Shown here: one piece after another, positions 24,723 through 35,035 of the stretch
Numbering within the stretch: the first letter of the stretch is position 1
How the letters are laid out: the number at the start of each line of letters is the position of its first letter
From: Pseudomonas sediminis
GTDB taxonomy: Bacteria > Pseudomonadota > Gammaproteobacteria > Pseudomonadales > Pseudomonadaceae
Direction: 5' to 3'
Assembly (NCBI RefSeq): GCF_039555755.1
Contig: NZ_CP154631.1
Span: forward strand, 682,001 to 746,000
DNA: 64,000 nucleotides
Notes under the pieces: model-generated
What the model was told of the DNA's origin: nothing
The model's input: only the letters and a program-made list of their open reading frames with translations
Databases searched by the model: none
Program-made: the position numbers and the translations under genes

Positions 24723-26531
24723 ATGATCGCTAGCCTGCGTCCTCTGTCTGCTCTTTTTCTGGCCGGCCTGCTCGCCGCCTGCGCCAGCTCGCCCTCCAAC
24801 AATCTGGGCCAACTTCCGCGCACGCCACAAGCCAGCATCGAGCAGATGCTTCAGCAAGCCGCCGAGAGCAAACCGGAACAGGCTGCCCTGCTACGCCTGT
24901 CGGCAGCCGACCAGAGCTACCAGCAGAATGACGTGGCACGCGCCACCCGCATTCTCGAGCAGGTCGACATCGCCAGCCTGCAACCCGCTCAACAGATCTT
25001 CGCCAGCACCCTCAAGGCCGAGCTGGCGATGGCCCGCAAGCAACCCAAGAGCGCGCTGAAAGCCCTGCAACACTCCAGCTTCGAACGCCTCGCAGAGCTG
25101 CCGGTCGAGCAGCAGATCCGCACCCAGCTGGTCCGTGCCCGCGCCCTCGAAGCCGACGGTCAGACCCTGGCCGCCGCCCGCGAACGCGTATTCATCGCCC
25201 CCCTGCTGAGCGGCCAGGCCGCCCACGACAACCACGAGAATATCTGGGCTCTGGTCTCCACCCTGCCGGCGCAAACCTCCGCCGGGGCCGACAGTGACCT
25301 GGCTGGCTGGCTGGAGCTGGCCCAAGTGACCCAAAGCAGCGCCACACTGGAGCAGCAGCAAGCAGCCATCGACCAGTGGGTCGCACAGAACCCGCAGCAC
25401 CCGGCTGCCGAACAACTGCCCGAGGCCCTCGGCAAACTGCGCGAACTGGCCAGCCAGCCACTGACCCGCATCGCCCTGCTGCTGCCACAGGAAGGCCAAC
25501 TGGCCAGTGTTGCCCGCGCCCTGCGTGACGGCTTCCTCGCCGCGCATTACGAAGCCCAGCAAGCTGGACAGAATCCGCCAGACATCAAACTGTACGACAG
25601 CTCCCGCATCGGCTCGCTGGACGCTTTCTACCAGCAGGCACAAGCCGACGGCGTGCAACTGGTAGTCGGCCCGCTGGAAAAACCGCTGGTCAAGCAGCTC
25701 AGCGACCGCGAGCAACTGCCAATCACCACCCTTGCCCTGAACTACAGCGATGCAGGCCAGGAAGGTCCGGCACAACTGTTCCAGTTTGGCCTGGCCGCCG
25801 AGGACGAAGCCCGCGAAGTGGCTCGCCGCGCCTGGAACGACGGCATGCGCCGCGCCGTGGCCCTGGTGCCGCGCGGCGACTGGGGCGACCGTGTACTGGA
25901 TGCCTTCCGCCAGAGCTGGCAGGCGCAGGGCGGCACACTGATCGCCGCCGAGCACGTCGATCAACCGGTCGAGCTGGCCCGCCAGATCGCCGATCTGTTC
26001 CAGCTGCGTGAGAGCGAAGCCCGCGCCCGCCGTCTGCAAAACACCCTGGGCACCAGCCTGGATGCACAGCCGGCGCGCCGCCAGGACATCGATTTCATCT
26101 TCCTCGCCGCCACCCCGCAACAGGCTCAGCAGATCAAACCGACCCTGGCCTTCCAGTACGCCGGCGACGTGCCGGTCTACGCCACCTCGCACCTGTTCAC
26201 CGGTGCTCATAGCCAGGCCCAGTATCAGGACCTGGAAGGCATCCGCTTCTGCGAAACCCCCTGGCTGCTCGATACCCACGCACCGCTGCGCCAGGAGGTC
26301 AGCAACCAGTGGCCGCAGGCCGGCGGCAGCCTCGGCCGCCTGTATGCCATGGGTGTCGACGCCTACCGCCTGGCACCACGCCTGAGCCAACTCAAGGCAC
26401 TGCCGGAGTCGCGTATCGACGGCCTGTCGGGCAGCCTCAGCCTGAACGCCACGCAGCGCATCGAGCGCCAGCTGCCCTGGGCCGAGTTCCGCGGCGGCCA
26501 GGTGCAACGCCTCCCCGACAGCATCAATTGA
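24723..26531 (+). CDS. lpoA: LpoA (LppC/YraM family), outer-membrane lipoprotein activator of PBP1a
   Basis: 602 residues from the ATG at 24723. The signal peptide with lipobox LFLAGLLAAC places the lipidated Cys near residue 20. An N-terminal TPR-like helical domain is followed by a C-terminal periplasmic-binding-protein-like domain (LTRIALLLPQEGQLASVARALRDGFLAAHYE). LpoA reaches through the periplasm to stimulate class A PBPs in E. coli. It is the first gene of a four-gene operon and its stop overlaps the TTG start of yraN. Confidence 0.93.
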   Translation: MIASLRPLSALFLAGLLAACASSPSNNLGQLPRTPQASIEQMLQQAAESKPEQAALLRLSAADQSYQQNDVARATRILEQVDIASLQPAQQIFASTLKAELAMARKQPKSALKALQHSSFERLAELPVEQQIRTQLVRARALEADGQTLAAARERVFIAPLLSGQAAHDNHENIWALVSTLPAQTSAGADSDLAGWLELAQVTQSSATLEQQQAAIDQWVAQNPQHPAAEQLPEALGKLRELASQPLTRIALLLPQEGQLASVARALRDGFLAAHYEAQQAGQNPPDIKLYDSSRIGSLDAFYQQAQADGVQLVVGPLEKPLVKQLSDREQLPITTLALNYSDAGQEGPAQLFQFGLAAEDEAREVARRAWNDGMRRAVALVPRGDWGDRVLDAFRQSWQAQGGTLIAAEHVDQPVELARQIADLFQLRESEARARRLQNTLGTSLDAQPARRQDIDFIFLAATPQQAQQIKPTLAFQYAGDVPVYATSHLFTGAHSQAQYQDLEGIRFCETPWLLDTHAPLRQEVSNQWPQAGGSLGRLYAMGVDAYRLAPRLSQLKALPESRIDGLSGSLSLNATQRIERQLPWAEFRGGQVQRLPDSIN

Positions 26532-26887
26532 GCGCACACAACGATCTGGGACGAGCCGCCGAACAGGCGGCTCGCCAGCATCTGGAACGTAACGGCCTGC
26601 AACTGATCGAACAGAACTGGAGCTGTCGGCGTGGCGAGCTCGATCTGGTCATGCTCGACGGCGATACAGTAGTATTCGTCGAGGTCCGCGCCCGTCGCCA
26701 CAGCGCCTGGGGCGGCGCCCTGGAGAGCATCGATGCGCGCAAGCGTGGCAAGCTGGTCATCGCCGCCGAACTCTTCCTTCAGCAACACTCACGCTGGGCC
26801 CGCTACCCCTGCCGCTTCGATGTGGTCGCCATCAGCACTGGCGGCGCCACTCGCCTCGACTGGATCAAAAACGCCTTCGATGCCTGA
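26528..26887 (+). CDS. YraN-family protein (UPF0102), predicted endonuclease-like
   Basis: 119 residues if the start is the TTG at 26528-26530, which overlaps the lpoA stop (TTGA). No ATG lies between the lpoA stop and the conserved region, so an alternative start is forced. The fold signature is visible: LGRAAEQAARQHLERNGLQLIEQNWSCRRGELDLVMLDGDTVVFVEVRAR, with the GELDLV...FVEVR nuclease-like core (Glu, Asp, Glu, Lys-type residues). Function is not established. It is followed by gmhA/diaA after 25 bases. Confidence 0.88.
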   Translation: MSAHNDLGRAAEQAARQHLERNGLQLIEQNWSCRRGELDLVMLDGDTVVFVEVRARRHSAWGGALESIDARKRGKLVIAAELFLQQHSRWARYPCRFDVVAISTGGATRLDWIKNAFDA

Positions 26888-26909
26888 CGGCCGTACATTC
26901 AAGGTTTAA

Positions 26910-28036
<1,127 letters not shown>

Positions 28037-28054
28037 TCCAAACGCAGAAACGAC

Positions 28055-28080
28055 AAGGGCGCCCATGGGCGCCCTTTTCA
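28055..28080 (+). terminator. Rho-independent terminator of the lpoA-dolP operon
   Basis: AAGGGCGCCCATGGGCGCCCTTTT: an almost loopless GC palindrome followed by T residues. It lies between the dolP stop and convergent sspB. Confidence 0.8.
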
Positions 28081-28084
28081 TTGT

Positions 28085-28498
28085 TTACTTGACCACTTTC
28101 AGACTCGGCCGGCCACTGGGACGCGGCGGCTCGTCATCAGACGGCCCATCATCGTCCGGCCCCGATTCCTCGGGGCTGCCCGCCATCGACGGCTCCATGT
28201 CGAAAACCATGCCCTGGCCATTCTCCCGCGCATAGATCGCCAGAATCGCCGCCGCCGGAATGTAAAGGCTGTGCGCAACGCCGCCGAAGCGCCCTTCGAA
28301 ACTCACCGCCTGATTGTCCATGTGCAGGTGACGCACCGCACTGGGCGACGCATTGAGCACGATCTGGCCGTCGCTGGCGAAGCCCGGCGGCACCTGCACC
28401 CCCGGATACTCGGCATTGACCAGAAGATGCGGCGTGCAATCGTTGTCGACAATCCACTCATAGAGGGCGCGAACCAGATAGGGACGACTGGAATTCAT
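28085..28498 (-). CDS. sspB: SspB, ClpXP specificity-enhancing factor
   Basis: 137 residues from the ATG at 28496-28498. The conserved tag-binding domain starts MNSSRPYLVRALYEWIVDNDCTPHLLVNAEYPGVQVP. It is followed by an acidic, disordered linker (PEESGPDDDGPSDDEPP) and the ClpX-binding tail RPSLKVVK. SspB delivers ssrA-tagged proteins to ClpXP; smpB, whose product helps add the tag, lies 25 kb away in the same window. It is 13 bases downstream of sspA. Confidence 0.96.
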   Translation of the reverse strand: MNSSRPYLVRALYEWIVDNDCTPHLLVNAEYPGVQVPPGFASDGQIVLNASPSAVRHLHMDNQAVSFEGRFGGVAHSLYIPAAAILAIYARENGQGMVFDMEPSMAGSPEESGPDDDGPSDDEPPRPSGRPSLKVVK

Positions 28499-28511
28499 GG
28501 TTTCCTCCTTC

Positions 28512-29129
28512 TTAGCGCATCGCGCGCTCGGCAGCGGAAAGACTGGCCTGAAAGGCCTCACGAGCGAACTGACGCTCCATATAGTCGAGCAGCGGCTTGG
28601 CCGGACGCGGCAGTTCGATACCCAGAACAGGCAGACGCCAGAGAATGGGTAACAGACAGCAATCCACCAGACTCAGCTCTTCGCTGAGAAAGAATGCCTT
28701 GTCTGCGAATAGCGGCGATACACCGGTCAGGCTTTCGCGCAGCTCCTTGCGCGCCAACTGACGCTCGGCCTCCTTGCTGCGCTTGTCGAGAATACGGTCG
28801 ACCAGCACACACCAGTCACGCTGGATACGATGCATCAGCAGACGACTGTTGGCGCGAGCAACCGGATAGACCGGCAGCAGTGGTGGATGCGGATAGCGCT
28901 CGTCCAGATACTCCATCACCACGGACGATTCGTACAGCGCCAGGTCACGATCGACCAGCGTAGGCACACTGCCGTAGGGATTGACCTCGGCAAGCTTGGG
29001 CGGACAACGGCCCTGCTCGACATCGATGATCTCGACGCTGACACCTTTCTCGGCGAGCACCAGACGCACGCGATGGGAATAGTGGTCGGCGGGGTCGGAG
29101 TAGCAGGTCAACCTATTGGTCACCGCCAT
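28512..29129 (-). CDS. sspA: SspA, stringent starvation protein A
   Basis: 205 residues from the ATG at 29127-29129; a longer in-frame start reaches into the intergenic repeat and is not homologous. GST fold with N-terminal thioredoxin-like half ([32 protein letters not shown]) and [35 protein letters not shown]. SspA binds RNA polymerase rather than glutathione and affects virulence and stress genes in pseudomonads. GGAGG precedes the start. Confidence 0.96.
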   Translation of the reverse strand: MAVTNRLTCYSDPADHYSHRVRLVLAEKGVSVEIIDVEQGRCPPKLAEVNPYGSVPTLVDRDLALYESSVVMEYLDERYPHPPLLPVYPVARANSRLLMHRIQRDWCVLVDRILDKRSKEAERQLARKELRESLTGVSPLFADKAFFLSEELSLVDCCLLPILWRLPVLGIELPRPAKPLLDYMERQFAREAFQASLSAAERAMR

Positions 29130-29240
29130 GGCGATCCTCCTCGCTTTTTTTGATTTTGTAGAAACACGAAAATTGCCAAGGGCAATTCTTGAAGTTGCAA
29201 GTAACACACCGCAAGGTGGCCACCCGGAATGACAGGGCAC

Positions 29241-29271
29241 AAAAACCTGCGCGCCCATAAGGGCGCGCAGG
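29241..29271 (-). terminator. Rho-independent terminator of petABC
   Basis: A perfect 11-bp stem, CCTGCGCGCCC / GGGCGCGCAGG with a TTAT loop, is followed by TTTTTG on the minus strand, 24 bases past the petC stop. Confidence 0.85.
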
Positions 29272-29294
29272 TATATGCAGAGAACCGCAACGGT

Positions 29295-30074
29295 TTAATG
29301 CACGTCCTTCCAGTACTCGCGCTTGAGCAGGTAGGCGAACACGAAGAAGAACGCCAGGTACAGCAGCACATAGGTGCCGATACGCTGGGACTTCAGCTTG
29401 ACCGGGTTGGCCGAATAGGCCAGGAAGGTCACCAGGTTCTTCACCTTCTCGTCGAACTCGGCCTCGCTCAGCGCACCGGTGTTCGCCTCGACGGTCAACT
29501 GATCACAGGCCTCGTGCGTGATCGGTGCACCGGTCAGCGGGTCGAACTGCTTCTTGCCGTCGGTGACGACCTGAACCTGCTTGCAGCCGATGACCTGGTT
29601 ACCTTGCAGGCCAACCAACACGTTGGGCATACCCACATTCGGGAACACCTTGTTGTTGGCGCCCAGCGGACGACTCGGGTCTGCGTAGAAGGTGCGCAGG
29701 TAGGTGTACAGCCAGTCGTTACCACGTACACGAGCAACCAGGGTCAGGTCGGGCGGAGCAGCACCGAACCAGGCTTTGGCGTCGTCCGGCTTCATGCCGA
29801 TCTTCATGTGGTCGCCGATCTTGGCGTCGTTGAACACCAGGTTGTCCAGCATGATTTCGTGCGGGATGCCGAGGTCATCGGCAACACGCTCGTAACGCTG
29901 GTACTGGGCCGAGTGGCAGCCCATGCAGTAGTTGGCGAAGGTACGCGCGCCGTCCTGCATGGCAGCCTTGTCGGCCAGATCGATGTCGACCTTGTCCAGC
30001 GGGTAGTTGCTGGCAGCGCCCATGGCCAGAGCCGGCAGCGCAGCGAAAACAAATGCAGCGAAGAGCTTTTTCAT
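29295..30074 (-). CDS. petC: Cytochrome c1 of the bc1 complex
   Basis: 259 residues from the ATG at 30072-30074. Signal peptide MKKLFAAFVFAALPALAMGA. The haem c site is CMGCH (NYCMGCHSAQYQRY), and the likely axial Met is in the downstream segment. A C-terminal membrane anchor is IGTYVLLYLAFFFVFAYLLKREYWKDVH. It passes electrons from the Rieske protein to soluble cytochrome c in the periplasm. The start overlaps the petB stop. Confidence 0.97.
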   Translation of the reverse strand: MKKLFAAFVFAALPALAMGAASNYPLDKVDIDLADKAAMQDGARTFANYCMGCHSAQYQRYERVADDLGIPHEIMLDNLVFNDAKIGDHMKIGMKPDDAKAWFGAAPPDLTLVARVRGNDWLYTYLRTFYADPSRPLGANNKVFPNVGMPNVLVGLQGNQVIGCKQVQVVTDGKKQFDPLTGAPITHEACDQLTVEANTGALSEAEFDEKVKNLVTFLAYSANPVKLKSQRIGTYVLLYLAFFFVFAYLLKREYWKDVH

Positions 30075-31285
30075 CAGCCAGTCACCCTTTCCGGAACCGG
30101 TTTGGTCTTCTCCATCCTGGTGTAGAACGGCATCAGGATGAAGTACGCGAAGTACAGGAAGGTGCACACCTGCGACAGCAGAGTACGACCCGGGGTCGGA
30201 GCCAGCACACCCAGTACGCCGAGGATGACGAAGGAAATGCAGAACACCACCAGCCAGATCTTGCTCAGCCACCCCTTGTAGCGCATGGATTTGACCGGGC
30301 TACGGTCGAGCCAGGGCAGCACGAACAGCACCGCGATGGCAGCGCCCATGGCAATAACGCCGAGCAGCTTGTCCGGTACCGCACGCAGGATCGCGTAGAA
30401 CGGGGTGAAGTACCAAACCGGGGCGATGTGATCAGGTGTTTTGAACGGGTTGGCCGCTTCGAAGTTCGGCTTCTCGAGGAAGTAACCACCCATCTCCGGG
30501 AAGAAGAACACCACGAAGCAGAACACGAACAGGAACACCACTACGCCGACGATATCTTTCACGGTGTAGTAAGGGTGGAAGGCGATGCCGTCGAGCGGTA
30601 CACCGTTCTCGTCCTTGAATTTCTTGATGTCGACACCGTCCGGGTTGTTCGAACCTACTTCGTGCAGCGCCAGGATGTGCAGCACGACCAGGCCGAGCAG
30701 GACGATCGGCAGCGCGATCACGTGCAGGGCGAAGAAGCGGTTCAGGGTGATGCCGGAAATCAGGTAGTCACCACGGATCCACTGAGTCAGGTCATCGCCA
30801 ATCACCGGAATGGCACCGAACAGCGAGATGATCACCTGGGCGCCCCAGTAGGACATCTGGCCCCACGGCAGCAGGTAGCCCATGAAGGCTTCGGCCATCA
30901 GCACCAGATAGATCAGCATGCCGAAGATCCACACCAGCTCACGTGGCTTCTGGTAGGAACCATAGAGCAGGCCACGGAACATGTGCAGGTAGACCACCAC
31001 GAAGAACGCCGAAGCGCCGGTGGAGTGCAGGTAGCGCAGAATCCAGCCGTACTCGACGTCACGCATGATGTATTCGACGGAGGCGAAAGCACCCTCAGCC
31101 GAAGGCTCGAAGCTCATGGTCAGCCAGATACCGGTAACGATCTGGTTGACCAGCACCAGCAGTGCCAGCGAGCCAAAGAAGTAGAAGAAGTTGAAGTTCT
31201 TCGGTGCGTAGTACTTGGAGAGATGATCTTCCCACATCTTGGTGGCGGGGAAGCGCGCATCCACCCATTCCATGAATTTGCTCAT
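30074..31285 (-). CDS. petB: Cytochrome b of the bc1 complex
   Basis: 403 residues, about eight membrane segments. Haem-ligand regions are visible (YLHSTGASAFFVVVYLHMFRGLLYGSY and FALHVIALPIVLLGLVVLHILAL). The PEWY loop of the quinol-oxidising site appears as IAPVWYFTPFYAILRAV, giving PVWY in place of PEWY; this should be checked against relatives. It sits between petA and petC with one-base overlaps at both ends. Confidence 0.97.
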   Translation of the reverse strand: MSKFMEWVDARFPATKMWEDHLSKYYAPKNFNFFYFFGSLALLVLVNQIVTGIWLTMSFEPSAEGAFASVEYIMRDVEYGWILRYLHSTGASAFFVVVYLHMFRGLLYGSYQKPRELVWIFGMLIYLVLMAEAFMGYLLPWGQMSYWGAQVIISLFGAIPVIGDDLTQWIRGDYLISGITLNRFFALHVIALPIVLLGLVVLHILALHEVGSNNPDGVDIKKFKDENGVPLDGIAFHPYYTVKDIVGVVVFLFVFCFVVFFFPEMGGYFLEKPNFEAANPFKTPDHIAPVWYFTPFYAILRAVPDKLLGVIAMGAAIAVLFVLPWLDRSPVKSMRYKGWLSKIWLVVFCISFVILGVLGVLAPTPGRTLLSQVCTFLYFAYFILMPFYTRMEKTKPVPERVTG

Positions 31286-31878
31286 CAGGCCTTCTCCTGG
31301 TCCACACCGACGACGATGATGTCATCCGTCTCGTAGCTGTATGGCGGCACCGGCAGGTTCAACGGCGCCGGCTGCGCCTTGTACACGCGACCGGCGAGGT
31401 CGTAACGGGAACCATGGCAGGGGCAGAAATAGCCGCCAACCCAATCCGGCCCCATATCGGCCGGTGCCACTTCCGGACGGAAGGACGGCGAGCAGCCCAG
31501 GTGGGTGCACAGGCCAACCAGGACCAGCAGTTCGGGCTTGATCGAACGGGTCTTCTTGTCCACGTACTCCGGCTGCACGGAGGCAGCGGATTCGGGGTCA
31601 GCCACGCTACCTTCGATCTTGGTCAGGTTGGCCAGGATCTCCTCAGTGCGGCGCACGATGAATACCGGCTGACCGCGCCACTCAGCAACCATCTGCTGAC
31701 CCGCCTCGATCTTGCTGACGTTCACCTTCACCGGTGCACCGGCCGCCTTGGCCCTTGCACTGGGGAACCATGACCCCACGAACGGAGTCGCAGCACCTAC
31801 CGCCCCTGCAGCACCCACCACGGAGGTGGCTGCAACCAGGAAGCGACGCCGGCCTGCATTCACGCCGTCATTGCTCAT
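31285..31878 (-). CDS. petA: Rieske iron-sulfur subunit of the bc1 complex
   Basis: 197 residues. A twin-arginine signal (GRRRFLVAATSVVGAAG) leads to an uncleaved membrane anchor. The 2Fe-2S ligands lie in CTHLGCSP and CPCHGSRYDLAGRV, intact. It carries electrons from ubiquinol to cytochrome c1. First gene of petABC. Confidence 0.98.
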   Translation of the reverse strand: MSNDGVNAGRRRFLVAATSVVGAAGAVGAATPFVGSWFPSARAKAAGAPVKVNVSKIEAGQQMVAEWRGQPVFIVRRTEEILANLTKIEGSVADPESAASVQPEYVDKKTRSIKPELLVLVGLCTHLGCSPSFRPEVAPADMGPDWVGGYFCPCHGSRYDLAGRVYKAQPAPLNLPVPPYSYETDDIIVVGVDQEKA

Positions 31879-31959
31879 TCAGTCGTCTCCCATCAGCTTT
31901 GTGGCCTGTTGTTCAGGCCTCTACTAAGTAAAAATCGGGCCGCGCAAAAAATTCGCCAA

Positions 31960-31988
31960 ATGGTAAAGAAAAGCCCCTTTTCTGACAA
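31960..31988 (-). promoter_or_regulatory. Likely promoter of petABC
   Basis: Minus strand: TTGTCA (31983-31988), 17-base spacer, TACCAT (31960-31965), about 80 bases ahead of the petA ATG. The 254-base gap between petA and rpsI otherwise holds only the rpsI terminator. Confidence 0.5.
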
Positions 31989-32077
31989 GGTAATTACCCC
32001 CGAAGAGGGCGGCGAAAGCCTTGGAGGATGCGGCTTACACGTATGCGGCACGTTGTCGCAGCATTTTGCCATGCCCA

Positions 32078-32116
32078 TAAAAAACGCCCAGCTCCGTAAG
32101 GAAACTGGGCGCTTTT
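32078..32116 (-). terminator. Rho-independent terminator of rplM-rpsI
   Basis: Minus strand: AAAAGCGCCCAG, loop, CTGGGCG, then TTTTTTATG. It lies 17 bases past the rpsI stop. Confidence 0.85.
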
Positions 32117-32132
32117 GGAAGCGTAGTCGCGA

Positions 32133-32525
32133 TTAACGCTTCGAGTACTGCGGACGCTTACGCGCTTTACGCAGACCGACTTTCTTACGCTCGACTTCAC
32201 GGGCGTCGCGAGTAACGTAACCAGCTTTACGCAGCGGGCTGCGCAGGGTTTCGTCGTACTCGATCAGAGCGCGAGTGATGCCGTGACGGATAGCACCAGC
32301 TTGACCACTGACACCACCACCAGCAACGGTGACGAAGATGTCGAACTTCTCGACGGTCTCGGTCAGCTCCAGCGGCTGACGCACGACCATGCGAGCAGTT
32401 TCGCGACCGAAGAAGGTGTCCAGGGTGCGATTGTTGATCGAGATGTTACCAGTACCCGGACGCAGGAAAACGCGCGCGGTTGCGGTCTTGCGACGGCCAG
32501 TGCCGTAATTTTGAGTCGCCGACAT
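32133..32525 (-). CDS. rpsI: Ribosomal protein uS9
   Basis: 130 residues, full length. Begins [24 protein letters not shown] and ends in the conserved [18 protein letters not shown] tail that reaches toward the P-site tRNA. It follows rplM by 14 bases. Confidence 0.99.
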   Translation of the reverse strand: MSATQNYGTGRRKTATARVFLRPGTGNISINNRTLDTFFGRETARMVVRQPLELTETVEKFDIFVTVAGGGVSGQAGAIRHGITRALIEYDETLRSPLRKAGYVTRDAREVERKKVGLRKARKRPQYSKR

Positions 32526-32539
32526 AATGAACTATTCCG

Positions 32540-32968
32540 TTAAATCTTCAGTTCTTGGGGCTGCTGAGCGGTGTGCGGGTGAACAGCACCCTTGTACACC
32601 TTCAGCTTACGATACATGTCGCGACCCAGCGGGTTCTTCGGCAGCATGCCTTTGACCGCAGTCTCGATCACGCGCTCAGGAGCACGAGCGATCAGCTTCT
32701 CGAAGTTGATCTCTTTGATGCCGCCCGGGAAGCCGGAGTGGGAGTAGTACATCTTGTCGCTGGTTTTGGCACCAGTCACACGCACCTGCTCGGCATTGAT
32801 TACGACGATGTAGTCGCCGGTATCAACGTGAGGAGTGTACTCAGGCTTGTGCTTGCCACGCAGACGGCTCGCGATTTCGGTGGCCAGACGACCCAGGGTC
32901 TTGCCAGCAGCATCAACGACGAACCAATCGCGTTTTACTGTTTCCGGTTTAGCAGTAAAAGTTTTCAT
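32540..32968 (-). CDS. rplM: Ribosomal protein uL13
   Basis: 142 residues, full length. Contains [47 protein letters not shown] and [30 protein letters not shown], the family signature. First gene of the rplM-rpsI operon. Confidence 0.99.
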   Translation of the reverse strand: MKTFTAKPETVKRDWFVVDAAGKTLGRLATEIASRLRGKHKPEYTPHVDTGDYIVVINAEQVRVTGAKTSDKMYYSHSGFPGGIKEINFEKLIARAPERVIETAVKGMLPKNPLGRDMYRKLKVYKGAVHPHTAQQPQELKI

Positions 32969-33010
32969 TCTTTATAGCCTCAGGGGCCGCCCAGCAAAAA
33001 TAGACGGCGG

Positions 33011-33039
33011 ATCTTACTGGATAGTGCGTACTTTGACAA
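33011..33039 (-). promoter_or_regulatory. rplM-rpsI promoter
   Basis: Minus strand: TTGTCA (33034-33039), 17-base spacer, TAAGAT (33011-33016), about 40 bases upstream of the rplM ATG. The GC-rich stretch just after the -10 would fit a stringently controlled discriminator. The rest of the 247-base gap up to 33215 shows nothing definite. Confidence 0.55.
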
Positions 33040-33215
33040 GTCAAAGGCAGCCGCATACAGACGCTATCGGGGGCTCGGGTCAGCGCGTCCACAATACGGC
33101 AAGATTCTTCGGCAGGCGGCGCATCACTTCCACCGCAGAAAGAGGTGCCGGATTATCCTGATTGCGAAAAAAATTTCAACCTGCTTGTATGACTCTTTTG
33201 CCGAAGGAGCACCTC

Positions 33216-34253
33216 ATGGAATACCGCAAGCTAGGCCGAACCGATCTCGATGTCAGCGCACTGTGCCTGGGCACCATGACCTGGGGCGAGCAGAACAGCG
33301 AGAGCGAAGGCCATGCCCAGATCGAGCGGGCCAAGGCCAGCGGCATCAACTTCATCGACACCGCCGAGATGTATCCGGTCCCGCCGCGCGCCGAAACCTA
33401 CAGCAAGACCGAGCAGATCATCGGCAGCTATTTCAAACAGCGTGGCGACCGCGCCGACTGGATTCTGGCCAGCAAGATCGCCGGCCCCGGCAATGGCATC
33501 AGCCATATCCGCGACGGCCAGCTGAAGTTCAACCGCCAGCACATCGTCACCGCCCTGGATGCCAGCCTCAAACGCCTGCAGACCGATTGGATCGACCTCT
33601 ATCAGTTGCACTGGCCGGAACGGCCGACCAACTTCTTCGGCCAGCTTGGCTACAAGCACCGGGAAACCGACTTCACACCACTCGAAGAAACCCTGGAAGT
33701 GCTCGACGAACAGGTCAAGGCCGGCAAGATCCGCCATATCGGCCTGTCCAACGAAACGCCGTGGGGCACGATGAAGTTCCTGCAACTGGCCGAGAGCCGC
33801 GGCTGGCCGCGCGCGGTATCGGTACAGAACCCCTACAACCTGCTCAATCGCAGCTTCGAGGTGGGCCTGGCCGAGGTGGCGATTCGCGAGCAGTGCGGCC
33901 TACTGGCTTATTCCCCCCTGGCATTCGGCATGCTCAGCGGTAAGTACGAAGGCGGTGCACGCCCGGCTGGCGCACGCATCAGCCTGTTCAGCCGCTTCGC
34001 CCGCTACACCAATCCGGAAGCCGAAGCGGCCTGCTCACGCTATGTCGCCCTGGCTCACGAACACGGCCTGGATCCAGCGCAAATGGCCCTGGCGTTCGTC
34101 ACCGCGCAGCCATTCGTGACCAGCAACATCATCGGTGCTACCAGCCTGGAGCAACTGGACAGCAACCTGGCCAGCGCCGAGCTGAAGCTCTCCGAAGAAG
34201 TGCTTGCAGGCATCGAGGCGATCCACAAAGCGCAACCCAACCCCGCCCCTTAA
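33216..34253 (+). CDS. Tas-like NADP(H)-dependent aldo-keto reductase
   Basis: 345 residues from the ATG at 33216, preceded by AAGGAGC; earlier in-frame ATGs lack homology. AKR fold with the tetrad in [11 protein letters not shown] (Asp, Tyr), [10 protein letters not shown] (Lys) and [15 protein letters not shown] (His). It closely follows E. coli Tas in length and sequence, including [18 protein letters not shown]. The natural substrate is unknown. Its stop overlaps that of convergent nfi. Confidence 0.92.
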   Translation: MEYRKLGRTDLDVSALCLGTMTWGEQNSESEGHAQIERAKASGINFIDTAEMYPVPPRAETYSKTEQIIGSYFKQRGDRADWILASKIAGPGNGISHIRDGQLKFNRQHIVTALDASLKRLQTDWIDLYQLHWPERPTNFFGQLGYKHRETDFTPLEETLEVLDEQVKAGKIRHIGLSNETPWGTMKFLQLAESRGWPRAVSVQNPYNLLNRSFEVGLAEVAIREQCGLLAYSPLAFGMLSGKYEGGARPAGARISLFSRFARYTNPEAEAACSRYVALAHEHGLDPAQMALAFVTAQPFVTSNIIGATSLEQLDSNLASAELKLSEEVLAGIEAIHKAQPNPAP

Positions 34254-34963
34254 AAGAGTGAAGGCTGATCACGCCTGGCATCGCGTCGCGAGGCCAGGCG
34301 ATCAGCCAGTCGGGTCGGCTCGGGCAAGCGGTGACGCCGGACACAGGCCATGACCAGTTCCGGCGCACGCTCGAGACTGACCCGATTGCCCGGCGAGACG
34401 ATCAGTGGCCGCACGCGATCCTTGCTGCGCAACACCCAGCCAATTCGCTCGCCTCTCCTGCTCAGGAGCTCGACGCGCGAACCTCGCAACTCATCCAGCT
34501 CGGCGTGATGCCCCGTAAGAACCTTCTTGGCCACGCCAATGGTCGGCAAGCCGCTGACCACACCCAGGTGTGCAGCGATGCCCAAGCCGCGCGGGTGGGC
34601 GATGCCATGGCCGTCGACGAAGACGATATCCGGTACGTGCGGCAGATCAGCCAAGGCCCGCAGCAAAGCAGGCAATTCGCGAAAGGACAGCAGCCCCGGC
34701 ACGTAGGACATGCTGGTGGGGATGCGCACCACGCATTCGGCCAAAGGCTGCAGAGTATCGGCGTCCAGCAGCACTGCGGCAGCGCGGGTGATGGCGCCGC
34801 CCTCCTCGAAGCCTACATCCACGCCCGCCACACGCCGTAGCGGCGGATAGTCGTCTTCCAGGCGTACTTGCCGAGCCAGTTGCGTCTGCAACTCGCGGGC
34901 AGCCGCTGGGCTACCGTCCCAGCCCGCAAATGGGGAGGCGGCCAGATCGCTAAATCGGGTCAT
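34250..34963 (-). CDS. nfi: Endonuclease V (deoxyinosine 3' endonuclease)
   Basis: 237 residues from the ATG at 34961-34963. Catalytic acidic residues lie in [19 protein letters not shown] (Asp49), the middle motif with Glu near 95, and [23 protein letters not shown]. It cuts DNA next to deaminated bases (hypoxanthine) to start alternative excision repair. It overlaps the convergent aldo-keto reductase by 4 bases and follows the acyl-CoA dehydrogenase by 72 bases. Confidence 0.95.
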   Translation of the reverse strand: MTRFSDLAASPFAGWDGSPAAARELQTQLARQVRLEDDYPPLRRVAGVDVGFEEGGAITRAAAVLLDADTLQPLAECVVRIPTSMSYVPGLLSFRELPALLRALADLPHVPDIVFVDGHGIAHPRGLGIAAHLGVVSGLPTIGVAKKVLTGHHAELDELRGSRVELLSRRGERIGWVLRSKDRVRPLIVSPGNRVSLERAPELVMACVRRHRLPEPTRLADRLASRRDARRDQPSLF

Positions 34964-35035
34964 GAGGCTCTCCAGGCATTTCTGCCTTGGAGCCGCGGGG
35001 CTGCGCCTGAGTTCGCCCCGCGAACCGCCGCCCAA

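Noticed and set aside
24891..26537. 548-residue frame opposite lpoA
   Set aside because: Shadow of lpoA, which has lipobox, homology and operon context.
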